DNA from: Sphingomonas citricola
GTDB taxonomy: Bacteria > Pseudomonadota > Alphaproteobacteria > Sphingomonadales > Sphingomonadaceae
Assembly (NCBI RefSeq): GCF_019429535.1
Contig: NZ_JAHXZM010000002.1
Coordinates: 496,001 to 560,000, forward strand
DNA length: 64,000 nucleotides
Direction: 5' to 3'
Within the stretch, counting starts at the first letter, position 1. The number at the start of each line of letters is the position of its first letter. Positions 5,724-14,404 of this stretch are shown here, one piece after another. The notes beneath the pieces were generated by a model that saw only the letters and a program-made list of their open reading frames with translations, was not told the DNA's origin and did not search any database. The translations under genes and the position numbers were made by a program.

Positions 5724-8156
5724 ATGGATATCATCATCCGATTGCTGCGCGCGGGCTGGATCGCGGGGATGCTTGCCGCGGCACTGTTCGCATCGACGCC
5801 CGCGGCGGCGCAGGCGACCCCGATCGCGACGCTGACCGCGCAACTCGCGCAGGCCGAGCGCGACGTGGCGAGCGTCGACGCCGCGCTCGACCGCCGCGTC
5901 GACCCCGACGACCGGCTCGCGCTGCGCACCAAGGCGCTGGCGGCGAAGGATGCCGCGACCGATGCGGCCGGGCGGTTGCAGGATCAATTGTCGCTGGTCG
6001 ATGCCAAGGTCGCGCAGCTTGGCGCCCCCGCAGCGGGTGTCAGCGAGGCGGCGGACATCCGTGCGCAGCGGGCCGACCTGGCGCGCCAACATGCCGCGCT
6101 CGATTCAGCGGTGAAGCGCGGGCGGTTGCTGGGCGTCACCGCGCAGCAATTGGTCGACGAAATCGCGCAGGGTCAGGCGGCGCAGTTCAGCGAGCGCCTG
6201 TCGGCGCACAGCCCGTCGCCGCTCAGCCCGGCGTTCTGGCGCGCGGTGCTGCTGTCGGCGCCGCGCGACCTGCGCCGCGTTTCCGCGTTCGTGACGAGCG
6301 GTACCACGCAGGTGCGCGCGCAATTGCGCAGCCGCGCGCGCGGGCAGCTGCCGTGGCAGGCGTTGCTGGGTGCGGTCATGTTCGTCGCGCTGCTGGGGCC
6401 GGGGCGGCTCGCGTTGCGGCGCGTCGGCAAGCGTTTCCTGATCGATGGTGCGCCGGGGCACCGCGTGCGGCGATCGGGCTTCGCGATCTGGCGGATTGCG
6501 GTCGGGACGCTCGCTCCGCTGCTCGCGAGTTTCATGCTGGTGCAGGGTTTGCGCTGGGCACGGCTGGAGCCGACGAGCTGGAGCCCGTTGCTCGACGGGT
6601 TGGTGGCCGCGATCACCTTTGCCGGACTGACCGCGTCGGTGACGGGCGCGCTGCTGATGCGGACGCAGCCGTCGTGGCGGGTCGCCGCGATCGGCGACGC
6701 TGCGGCGACGCGGCTGCGGCCGTTCTCGCTGCTGCTCGCCGGCCTGTCGTTCGTGACGATCATGGTCGAGGTGTTCAACCGCGCGGTGAACGCGAGCGGC
6801 GCGGCACGCGTCGCGTCGCAGGCGGCCGAGGCATCGCTCCACCTGCTGCTGCTCGCCGCGACGTTGCTGGCGCTGGGTCGGTTGCGCGCCGAACAGGCAC
6901 GCGACGAACAGGGCGAGACGACGCGCGCGGGGCTGGCGGCGGTCACGCTGCTCGCCTGGGCGGTGGTGCTGGTCGCGGGCGGCGCGCTGTTGATCGGCTA
7001 TATCGGGTTCAGCCTGTTCCTGGTGCAGTTGCTCGCCTGGGGCGTCGTGCTCGGGTCGGGCGCATACCTGCTGATGGCGGCGATCGACGACATCGCGACC
7101 AGCCTGTTCAAGCGCAGCAGCGCGACCGGACGGACGCTGGTGCGTGCGCTGGGACTGCGCGGCAGCAGCGTCGACCAGTTCGGCGTGCTGTTGTCGGGGT
7201 GCCTGCGCGTCGTGGTCGCGCTGACATCGATCGGGCTGCTGCTGTCGCCGTTCGGTGCGGGGAACGGCGTGTCGACGCTGTTCGGGCGCGTCGGCACGCT
7301 GGCGCAGGGGGTCGAGGTGGGCGGCGTCGCGATCTCGCCCGGTACGATCGTGCGCGGGCTTGTCGTGCTGTTCGTCGGCTTGGCGCTGGTGCGCGCGTTC
7401 ATGGGGTGGCTGGAGGGGCGCTACCTGCCCGCGACCGACCTGGATGGGTCGGGGCGCAATTCGGTGAGCCTCGTCGCGCGCTACGTCGGGGTCGCGCTCG
7501 CGGTGATCTGGGCACTCGCCTCGCTCGGCATCGGGGTGGAGCGGATCGCGCTGCTGCTGTCTGCCTTGTCGGTCGGCATCGGGTTCGGTTTGCAGGCGAT
7601 CACGTCCAATTTCGTGTCGGGGCTGATCCTGCTCGCCGAGCGGCCGATCAAGATCGGCGACCTGGTGCGCGTCGGCACCGACGAGGGCGACGTGAAGCGG
7701 ATCAGCGTACGCTCGACCGAGATCGAGTTGGCCGACCATTCGACGCTGATCGTGCCCAATTCGGAGCTGATCACCAAATCGGTGCTCAACAAGACGCTGG
7801 CGAGCCCGCTCGGGCGGATCCAGATCCAGTTCTCGGTCCCGCTCGGCACCGATGCGGCGCGGGTGCGCGCGATCGTGCTGGCGATCTTCACCGCGGAAGC
7901 CGCGGTGCTCGACGATCCCGCGCCATCGGCGTTCGTCGATTCGATCGCGGACGGCCGCATCCTGTTCAACTGCTTCGCGCACGTCGAGACACCGCGGGCC
8001 GCCTATCCGACGCGGTCGAGCGTGTTCATGGCGCTGCTGGGGCGGTTCCACGACGAGGGGATCGACATCGGCACGGTGCCGCAGCGGCTGGAGATGGTCG
8101 CGGCAGCGCCACGCGACGGGGCACGCGGGCCGGAAAGGGGTGACGCGCGCGATTGA
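5724..8156 (+). CDS. large mechanosensitive channel, DUF3772/MscS family
   Basis: 810 residues. A signal peptide (AGMLAAALFASTPAAAQA) is followed by a ~150-residue periplasmic coiled region of DUF3772 type, then many membrane helices. Residues ~585-650 form the MscS pore and hinge (LLSALSVGIGFGLQAITSNFVSGLILLAERPIKIGDLV), followed by the beta domain (VKRISVRSTEIELADHSTLIVPNSEL) and the alpha/beta end. Channels of this family open under membrane tension and release solutes during osmotic down-shock. The length matches the large, multi-helix MscS branch rather than the 286-residue MscS. ATG at 5724 fits the signal peptide. Confidence 0.93.
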   Translation: MDIIIRLLRAGWIAGMLAAALFASTPAAAQATPIATLTAQLAQAERDVASVDAALDRRVDPDDRLALRTKALAAKDAATDAAGRLQDQLSLVDAKVAQLGAPAAGVSEAADIRAQRADLARQHAALDSAVKRGRLLGVTAQQLVDEIAQGQAAQFSERLSAHSPSPLSPAFWRAVLLSAPRDLRRVSAFVTSGTTQVRAQLRSRARGQLPWQALLGAVMFVALLGPGRLALRRVGKRFLIDGAPGHRVRRSGFAIWRIAVGTLAPLLASFMLVQGLRWARLEPTSWSPLLDGLVAAITFAGLTASVTGALLMRTQPSWRVAAIGDAAATRLRPFSLLLAGLSFVTIMVEVFNRAVNASGAARVASQAAEASLHLLLLAATLLALGRLRAEQARDEQGETTRAGLAAVTLLAWAVVLVAGGALLIGYIGFSLFLVQLLAWGVVLGSGAYLLMAAIDDIATSLFKRSSATGRTLVRALGLRGSSVDQFGVLLSGCLRVVVALTSIGLLLSPFGAGNGVSTLFGRVGTLAQGVEVGGVAISPGTIVRGLVVLFVGLALVRAFMGWLEGRYLPATDLDGSGRNSVSLVARYVGVALAVIWALASLGIGVERIALLLSALSVGIGFGLQAITSNFVSGLILLAERPIKIGDLVRVGTDEGDVKRISVRSTEIELADHSTLIVPNSELITKSVLNKTLASPLGRIQIQFSVPLGTDAARVRAIVLAIFTAEAAVLDDPAPSAFVDSIADGRILFNCFAHVETPRAAYPTRSSVFMALLGRFHDEGIDIGTVPQRLEMVAAAPRDGARGPERGDARD

Positions 8157-8191
8157 TCGGGTAAACAGGCGGCAAAAGAGGGGATTGCTCG

Positions 8192-11100
8192 ATGACCTAC
8201 CGTGCCGCCACCGCCATCGCCTTGTGCCTGATGGCGGGCCAGCTCTCGGCGCAGATTGCGCCGGCCCAAAATCCGATCGAGCAGACGCAGGCGCCCGAGA
8301 ACCAGATCACGCAGCCCAACCCCGAGGTCGTCACCGAACGCCCGCCGGTCGCGCCGCCCGCGACGCCGGCGCCGAACGCCAATGCACGCACGGTCGCGGC
8401 GACGACGCCGGCCAAGCCCGCGAAGTGGGATGTCAACGCCCCGCCGGGGATGCGGACGCGCGAGGTGGCGATCAACACCGATAATGGCAGCTGGATGAAC
8501 GTCGACGTCTCGCCCGACGGCCGGTTGATCGCGTTCGACATGCTGGGCGACATCTATACGATGGGAATCGCCGGCGGCACGCCGACGCGGATCGCGCAAG
8601 GGTTGGCGTACGAGCATCAGCCGCGCTTCTCGCCCGACGGGCGGCGGATCGCGTTCACCTCCGATCGCGGCGGCGGCGACAACATCTGGGTGATGAACGT
8701 CGACGGCAGCGACAAGCGCCAGGTGACGAAGGAGGATTTCCGCCTGCTCAACCAGCCGTCGTGGAGCCCCGACGGACGTTTCATCGCGGCAAAGAAGCAT
8801 TTCACGACCGGCCGCTCGCTCGGCACCGGCGAGGTGTGGCTGTACCATGTCTCCGGGGGCGGCGGCGTGCAGCTGGTCAAGCGCAAGAGCGAGCAGCTGC
8901 AAAAGGAACTGGGCGAGCCGATCTACGCGCCCGACGGCAAGAGCATCTTCTACACGCGCAACGTCACGCCGGGTCCGATCTTCGAATATGCGCAGAATTC
9001 GCGTACCGACCTATTTAACATCGAGCGTTACGACATCGACAGCGGTGAGGTGACCACCGCGGTGTCGGGGGTCGGCGGATCGGTGCGCCCGACGCCGTCG
9101 CGCGACGGCAAGCGGATCGCGTTCGTGCGGCGCGAGAACAACAAGACCAAGCTGTGGGTCAAGGACCTGTCCACCGGGGTCGAGCGCGTCGTCTACGGTG
9201 ACCTCGACCGCGACGTGCAGGAAACCTGGGCGGTGACGGGCGTGTACCCCAACATGGCGTGGACGCCCGACAATGCCGCGATCCTGATCTGGGCGGACGG
9301 GCATATCCAGCGCGTCGCGGTCGATGGCTCCGGCGCGCGCGTGGTGCCGTTCCGGGTTAACGACACGCGCGTGGTGATCGACGCGACGCACCCGCAGGTC
9401 GAGGTCTCTCCCGATCGTATCAAGACGAAGATGCCGCGCTGGGCGAGCGTGTCGCCCGACGGGCGTCAGGTGGTGTTCGAGACGCTGGGCAAATTGTACG
9501 TCAAGCCGATGGCGGGCGGTGCGGCGCGGCGGCTGACGCGCGCGACCGACGAGCTGGAGCTCTGGCCGAGCTGGTCGCGGGACGGGCGGCAGATCGTGTT
9601 CGTCGGCTGGACCGATGCGGGGCTGGGGCAGATCAAGACGGTCGCGGCGGGGGGCGGCTCGGCCAAGGTCGTGACGAATGCGGCGGGGCTGTATCGCCGT
9701 CCGCATTTCTCGCCCGACGCCAAGGTGATCGTGTTCGAGCAGGGCGAGGGCGGCGGGCTGACCGCGTCGCGGGGGGCCGGCGGATCGGGCGCGTACCGCG
9801 TCGCGGCGACGGGCGGCGCGCCGGTCAGGATCGCGGAAGGCGCGGCCGAGCCGCAGTTCGGCGACCGGAACGACCGCGTGTTCCTGCTGACGAGCGAGAA
9901 GGACAAGCGCCAGCTCGTCAGCACCGACCTGAACGGCGAAGCCAAGCGAGTCCATGCGCAGGGCGAGCTGGTCAGCGATTATCAGGTGTCGCCGACGGGC
10001 GAGTTCGTCGCGTTCAAGCAGAATTACCAAGCGTTCGTGATGCCGCTGATGCCCGGCACGCAGGGGGTCGAAACCGACAAGAAGGCCGGGCCGCTGCCCG
10101 TCACGCAGGTGAGCGCGGACGGTGCCGACTTCATCAACTGGTCGAACGACGGGCAGGCGCTGCACTGGAGCACCGGGCCGACGCTCTACACCGCGCAGGT
10201 CAACGCGTTGTTCCAGCAGGCACCGGCGGGCGAGAACGCGCCGAAGTTCGCTACACCCCGCACCGGCGTGTCGCTGTCGATGGACGTGCCCGCGGCGAAG
10301 CCGACGGGGACGGTCGCGCTGACCGGCGCGAGCGTGGTGACGATGGCGCGCGCCGATGGCGGGATCATCGACGATGCGACGATCCTGATCCGCGGCGACC
10401 GCATCGTCGCGGTCGGCCCGCGTGCCTCGGTCACGATTCCCGCCGGCACCAAGACGATCGACGTCGCGGGCAAGACGATCATCCCCGGGCTGGTCGACGC
10501 GCACGCGCACGGCCCGCAGGGCGACGACGAGCTGGTGCCGCAGCAGAACTGGAACGCGATGGCGAACCTCGCGCTCGGCACCACGACGATCCACGATCCG
10601 TCGTCGCGTTCGGCCGAGATCTTCCCCGCGGCCGAGATGCAGCGTGCGGGGCTGATCCTGGCACCGCGCATCTTCTCCACCGGCGAGATCATTTACGGCG
10701 CGAAATCGCCCGACGTGTACGCGGAGATCAACAGCTACGATGACGCACTCGCCGACGTGCGGCGGTTGAAGGCGCAGGGCGCGCACAGCGTCAAGAACTA
10801 CAACCAGCCACGGCGCGAGCAGCGCCAGATGGTCGTCGCCGCCGCGCAGACCGAGGGGATGGAGGTCGTGCCCGAGGGCGGGTCGCTGTTCACGCAGGAC
10901 GTGACGCTGATCCAGGACGGCAATTCGACCGTCGAGCACAACATTCCGCTGGAGCATTTCTACGACGATCTGGTTCAGTTATGGACGCAGACCAAGACCA
11001 ACTACACGCCGACGCTGGTCGTCACCTATGGCGGGCCGGCGGGCGATCCGTACTGGCGCGCGCATACCGACGTGTGGCGTCACCCGATCCTGTCGCGCCA

Positions 11101-11617
11101 CGCACCGCAAGCGCTGCTCGCGGCGCAGAACGCGCGGCGCGAACTGGCGCCCGAAGAGGATTACGTCGACGGCGAGAGCGCGCGCGAGGCAAAGAAGCTC
11201 GCCGACAAGGGCGTGCAGGTGTCGATCGGCGCGCACGGGCAGCAGGCGGGGCTGGGCGCGCACTGGGAAATGTGGAGCTTTGCCAAGGGCGGCTGGTCGC
11301 CGATCGAGGCATTGCGCGCGGGCACGATCATGCCGGCGACGTCGCTCGGATATCAGAAGGACGTCGGCTCGCTCGAGCCGGGCAAGCTCGCCGATCTGGT
11401 GGTGCTCGACGCCGATCCAACGGTGAACATCCGCAACACCGACAAGGTGAACCGCGTGATGCTGGGCGGGCATCTGTACGACGCCGCGACGCTCAACGAG
11501 GTCGAGACGGGCAACCGCCAGCGGATGCCCTACTGGTTCGAGGGTGCGAATGGCGGCGGCGGTACTGGCACGCGGATGACCACCGGCCACGGTTACGGCG
11601 ACGCGGATCAGGATTGA
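8192..11617 (+). CDS. secreted beta-propeller amidohydrolase
   Basis: 1141 residues with a signal peptide (AATAIALCLMAGQLSA) and a ~60-residue Pro/Ala/Gln-rich linker. Residues ~90-660 are TolB/WD40-like propeller blades (repeated SPDGR motifs, e.g. FSPDGRRIAFTSDRGGG and WSPDGRFIAAKKH). From ~700 it is a metal-dependent amidohydrolase: VDAHAHG near residue 770 supplies two metal histidines, VEHNIPLEH and SIGAHGQQ further ligands, and LEPGKLADLVVLDADP is the family C-terminal signature. Proteins with this order are exported hydrolases, probably periplasmic, with unidentified substrates (dipeptide or imide hydrolysis is possible). AAGAGGGG precedes ATG. A hairpin follows the gene. Confidence 0.93.
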   Translation: MTYRAATAIALCLMAGQLSAQIAPAQNPIEQTQAPENQITQPNPEVVTERPPVAPPATPAPNANARTVAATTPAKPAKWDVNAPPGMRTREVAINTDNGSWMNVDVSPDGRLIAFDMLGDIYTMGIAGGTPTRIAQGLAYEHQPRFSPDGRRIAFTSDRGGGDNIWVMNVDGSDKRQVTKEDFRLLNQPSWSPDGRFIAAKKHFTTGRSLGTGEVWLYHVSGGGGVQLVKRKSEQLQKELGEPIYAPDGKSIFYTRNVTPGPIFEYAQNSRTDLFNIERYDIDSGEVTTAVSGVGGSVRPTPSRDGKRIAFVRRENNKTKLWVKDLSTGVERVVYGDLDRDVQETWAVTGVYPNMAWTPDNAAILIWADGHIQRVAVDGSGARVVPFRVNDTRVVIDATHPQVEVSPDRIKTKMPRWASVSPDGRQVVFETLGKLYVKPMAGGAARRLTRATDELELWPSWSRDGRQIVFVGWTDAGLGQIKTVAAGGGSAKVVTNAAGLYRRPHFSPDAKVIVFEQGEGGGLTASRGAGGSGAYRVAATGGAPVRIAEGAAEPQFGDRNDRVFLLTSEKDKRQLVSTDLNGEAKRVHAQGELVSDYQVSPTGEFVAFKQNYQAFVMPLMPGTQGVETDKKAGPLPVTQVSADGADFINWSNDGQALHWSTGPTLYTAQVNALFQQAPAGENAPKFATPRTGVSLSMDVPAAKPTGTVALTGASVVTMARADGGIIDDATILIRGDRIVAVGPRASVTIPAGTKTIDVAGKTIIPGLVDAHAHGPQGDDELVPQQNWNAMANLALGTTTIHDPSSRSAEIFPAAEMQRAGLILAPRIFSTGEIIYGAKSPDVYAEINSYDDALADVRRLKAQGAHSVKNYNQPRREQRQMVVAAAQTEGMEVVPEGGSLFTQDVTLIQDGNSTVEHNIPLEHFYDDLVQLWTQTKTNYTPTLVVTYGGPAGDPYWRAHTDVWRHPILSRHAPQALLAAQNARRELAPEEDYVDGESAREAKKLADKGVQVSIGAHGQQAGLGAHWEMWSFAKGGWSPIEALRAGTIMPATSLGYQKDVGSLEPGKLADLVVLDADPTVNIRNTDKVNRVMLGGHLYDAATLNEVETGNRQRMPYWFEGANGGGGTGTRMTTGHGYGDADQD

Positions 11618-11644
11618 TCTGACGCGCGGGCGACGGATCTGCTA

Positions 11645-11670
11645 GGGGCACGCGCGAGCCAGCGTGCCCC
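11645..11670 (+). terminator. hairpin after amidohydrolase
   Basis: A 9-bp perfect stem (11645-11653 with 11662-11670) and an 8-base loop sit just before the trhO start. It probably ends the amidohydrolase transcript, but could instead be a leader hairpin of trhO. Confidence 0.5.
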
Positions 11671-11677
11671 CAAGTGG

Positions 11678-12523
11678 ATGAGAATGACCGAGACTTCGCC
11701 TCCGCCGCCGATCCTCGTCGCGGCGCTGTATCAATTTACGCACTTCGACGACGTGGCCGCGGTGAAAGCTGCGCTGCTGCCGGTGTGCGAGGAAGCGGGA
11801 GTGCAAGGCTCGCTGCTGCTGGCACACGAAGGCGTCAACGGAACGATCGCGGGCAACGACGACGGGATCGCGGCGGTGCTGGCGCACCTGCGCACGCTGC
11901 CGGGATGTGCGGCGCTGGAGGTCAAATATTCGCGCACCGACGCGATGCCGTTCGGGCGGATGAAGGTGCGGTTGAAGCGCGAGATCGTGACGATGGGGCA
12001 GCCCGACCTCGATCCGGTAGACGGCGTCGGTGCCTATGTCGCGCCGGAGGACTGGAACGCGCTGATCGACGATCCCGACACGATCCTGATCGATACGCGC
12101 AACGATTACGAGGTTGCGCTGGGCACCTTCGCGGGGGCGATCGATCCGGGCACGCGCAGCTTCCGCGACTTTCCGGCGTGGTTTCGCGAACGACGCGATG
12201 CGTTGCTGGAGGAGGGGCGCGCGCCCAAAATTGCGATGTTCTGCACCGGCGGCATCCGATGCGAGAAGGCGACCGCATTCGTGCGCGCCGAGGGGATCGA
12301 GGACGTATTTCACCTGAAGGGCGGCATCCTCAACTATCTGGAGCAGGTGCCCGAGGCCGAGACGCGCTGGCAGGGCGAGTGTTTCGTGTTCGACGAGCGG
12401 GTGAGCGTGACGCATGACCTGACGCCAACGCACCGCGCGATGTGCAAGCGGTGCCAGCGGCCGCTGAATGACGAGCGCGGGTGCGGGTGTGCGGTTGAAG
12501 CGAAGCGGGACGGGTGGGCCTGA
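11678..12523 (+). CDS. trhO: tRNA uridine(34) hydroxylase TrhO (rhodanese-like)
   Basis: 281 residues. The N-terminal domain contains [13 protein letters not shown], characteristic of the YceA/TrhO family, and the rhodanese domain has its catalytic cysteine C189 in CTGGIRCEK. The C-terminus holds a Cys-rich stretch ([12 protein letters not shown]). TrhO makes 5-hydroxyuridine at the wobble base of certain tRNAs using oxygen, the first step to cmo5U/mo5U. The length is typical of alphaproteobacterial members. ATG codons at 11678 and 11684 are equally possible starts; neither has a clear ribosome-binding site. It is convergent with the GST gene downstream. Confidence 0.93.
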   Translation: MRMTETSPPPPILVAALYQFTHFDDVAAVKAALLPVCEEAGVQGSLLLAHEGVNGTIAGNDDGIAAVLAHLRTLPGCAALEVKYSRTDAMPFGRMKVRLKREIVTMGQPDLDPVDGVGAYVAPEDWNALIDDPDTILIDTRNDYEVALGTFAGAIDPGTRSFRDFPAWFRERRDALLEEGRAPKIAMFCTGGIRCEKATAFVRAEGIEDVFHLKGGILNYLEQVPEAETRWQGECFVFDERVSVTHDLTPTHRAMCKRCQRPLNDERGCGCAVEAKRDGWA

Positions 12524-12526
12524 CGG

Positions 12527-12607
12527 CGTCATCCCGGCCTTGAGCCGCGATCTCGCTTCTTCGCCCGCTGACTGGAAGCTAGATTCCGGATCAAGTCCCG
12601 GGTGACG
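12527..12607. repeat. sphingomonad-type intergenic inverted repeat
   Basis: Arms at 12527-12546 and 12588-12607 match as inverted repeats at 16 of 20 positions around a 41-base centre. The arm (CATCCCGG..TTGA.CC) is of the kind repeated between genes in many sphingomonad chromosomes. It begins directly after the trhO stop. Confidence 0.6.
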
Positions 12608-12639
12608 GGGAATAATTGGGCAGGCGAAGGGTGCCTTCC

Positions 12640-12688
12640 GCGCCCACCCACCCCCAATCCCTCCCTTACGGGGAGGGGAAAGGCTGGG
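12640..12688. repeat. second dispersed palindrome (CCCTCCC/GGGAGGG)
   Basis: CCCTCCC at 12659-12665 pairs with GGGAGGG at 12671-12677 inside a C-rich then G-rich surround. Similar C-rich/G-rich palindromes are common between convergent genes in alphaproteobacteria. It may also end transcription of both flanking genes. The rest of 12524-12801 holds no gene. Confidence 0.5.
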
Positions 12689-12801
12689 GCTTGCGTTCGG
12701 CTATCTGGCACTACGAATCCCTTCCCTGACGAGGGAGCGGCTGGCGTAAGACGACGCGGTTCAGCGACAACCAACCCACTCCCTTCCAAGAGGACATAAG
12801 C

Positions 12802-13422
12802 TCAGACGCCCGCGCTGGCGGCCGGGCGCTCGCGCATTGCCTCGATCCAGCGCGTAAGGTGGATGTGTTCTGGCGCGGGGGCGAATTTCACCATGCGCGC
12901 GAAGTCGAGGCCGGTGTAGGCGACCACGTCGGCGATGGTGACGCGGTCGGCGGCGATGAAAGGGCTTTCGGCCAAACGCCGGTCGAACACCTTTAATGCG
13001 CGCGTCGCTGCGGCAGTGTTGGTGTCCGCAATCGCCGCCACCTGCGTCTCGATCGCGGCGAGCGCGGGGTGGCCGTGGCGGACCGACATCATCAGCGGCG
13101 TCGCGAGCAGCATCTCGGCGCGGCGCATCCACATCTCGATCACCGCGATCTCCAGCGGATCGCGGCCGAACAGATTGGGCTCGGGATAGACGCTCTCGAG
13201 GTAGCGGCAGATCGCGATCGATTCGGTGATCGTCGTGTCGGCGTCGATCTCGAGCGCGGGGACGTTGGCGAGGCCGGCGCGCGCGAGATAATCGGGGGTG
13301 CGGTGCTCGCCCTTGAAGATATCGGTTTGTACGATCTCGATATCCTCGATGCCCTTTTCCGCCATCACCCAGCGCACACGGCGCGGATTGGGCGCGCGGC
13401 GGCTGTCGTAGAGGCGCATCAT
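12802..13422 (-). CDS. glutathione S-transferase
   Basis: 206 residues. The N-terminal thioredoxin-like domain (MRLYDSRRAPNPRRVRWVMAEKG, then NVPALEID and ITESIAICRYLE) contains the cis-proline and the glutathione-binding E/S pair. The helical C-terminal domain has the FIAADRVTIADVVAY N-cap box typical of GSTs. The likely role is conjugation or reduction of electrophiles in the cytoplasm; the substrate cannot be read from sequence. Its ATG overlaps the yghU stop by four bases (ATGA), so the two are co-translated. Confidence 0.92.
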   Translation of the reverse strand: MMRLYDSRRAPNPRRVRWVMAEKGIEDIEIVQTDIFKGEHRTPDYLARAGLANVPALEIDADTTITESIAICRYLESVYPEPNLFGRDPLEIAVIEMWMRRAEMLLATPLMMSVRHGHPALAAIETQVAAIADTNTAAATRALKVFDRRLAESPFIAADRVTIADVVAYTGLDFARMVKFAPAPEHIHLTRWIEAMRERPAASAGV

Positions 13423-14303
13423 GCCTGCGCGTCCTTGTTTTCGGGCGCGATCTTGTCCTGCGTCTTGGTGTCGAAATCGCTCGCGTCGTGGCGTTCGTAA
13501 AGCTGGCTGGCGGGGTCGCCCATCACGCGGTTGACCATGCGGCCGCGTTTGACCGCGGGACGCTCCGCAATCTGGTCAGTCCAGCGCAGCACGTTCTTGT
13601 ATTCGTGCACCTGGAGGAAGGTGCCGGCCTCGTAGACGAGCCCCTTCACCAGCGCACCGTACCATGGCCAGATCGCCATGTCGGCGATCGTGTAATCGGC
13701 ACCGGCGATATATTCGCTCTCGCCCAGACGGCGATCGAGCACGTCGAGCTGGCGCTTCACCTCCATCGCGTAGCGGTCGATCGCGTACTCAATCTTGGTC
13801 GGGGCGTAGGCGTAGAAGTGGCCGAAGCCGCCACCCAGCAGCGGGCCTGCGCCCATCTGCCAGAACAGCCACGACAGGCATTCCGCGCGCGCGGCGGGTT
13901 CGCTGGGGAGAAAGGCACCGAACTTCTCGGCGAGGTACACGAGGATCGAGCCCGATTCGAACACGCGAACGGGCGTATCGCCGCTGTGGTCGACCAGAGC
14001 GGGGATCTTGGAATTGGGGTTGGCGGCGACGAATCCGCTGGAGAATTGGTCGCCCTCGTTGATGCGGATCAGCCAGGCGTCATATTCCGCACCGCTGTGC
14101 CCGGCGGCGAGCAATTCCTCGAGCATCACCGTCACCTTCACCCCGTTGGGCGTGGCGAGCGAGTAGAGTTGCAGCGGGTGACGCCCGACCGGCAGCTCCT
14201 TGTCGTGCGTCGCGCCCGCGGTCGGGCGGTTGATGTTGGCGAAGCGCCCGCCGTTGTCCTTGTTCCAGATCCAGATCTCGGGCGGGGTGTAGGTGTCGGT
14301 CAC
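13419..14303 (-). CDS. yghU: glutathione-dependent disulfide-bond oxidoreductase YghU
   Basis: 294 residues, close to E. coli YghU (288) along its whole length: FANINRPTAGATHDKELPVGRHPLQLYS, TPNGVKVTVMLEELLA, DQFSSGFVAANPNSKIPAL, FESGSILVYLAEKFG, GGGFGHFYAYAPTKIEYAIDR, ADMAIWPWYG and ERHDASDF. YghU-type enzymes are Nu-class GSTs that bind two glutathiones and reduce disulfides and organic hydroperoxides. It is first gene of a two-gene unit with the GST at 12802. ATG at 14303 matches the family start. Confidence 0.95.
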   Translation of the reverse strand: MTDTYTPPEIWIWNKDNGGRFANINRPTAGATHDKELPVGRHPLQLYSLATPNGVKVTVMLEELLAAGHSGAEYDAWLIRINEGDQFSSGFVAANPNSKIPALVDHSGDTPVRVFESGSILVYLAEKFGAFLPSEPAARAECLSWLFWQMGAGPLLGGGFGHFYAYAPTKIEYAIDRYAMEVKRQLDVLDRRLGESEYIAGADYTIADMAIWPWYGALVKGLVYEAGTFLQVHEYKNVLRWTDQIAERPAVKRGRMVNRVMGDPASQLYERHDASDFDTKTQDKIAPENKDAQA

Positions 14304-14404
14304 GGCTGCATCCTCTCAGACGACGATCGCCCGAGACTAGCGCCGCGTGCGACGCGGGTCCAATCGCCCCGCGTCGAACCGATCTCGCCGCACGCGGTCG
14401 CGCG

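Noticed and set aside
5500..5835. Plus-strand reading frame of 111 codons before the MscS gene
   Set aside because: It overlaps the channel gene out of frame, lacks a ribosome-binding site and has no protein-like composition.
6105..8051. 648-codon minus-strand reading frame opposite the MscS channel
   Set aside because: Arg/His/Gln-rich product with no domain, opposite a clearly conserved channel; a shadow of GC-rich codon usage.
9011..10957. 648-codon minus-strand reading frame opposite the amidohydrolase
   Set aside because: Same reason: antisense to a protein with intact domains, and no ribosome-binding site or family character.
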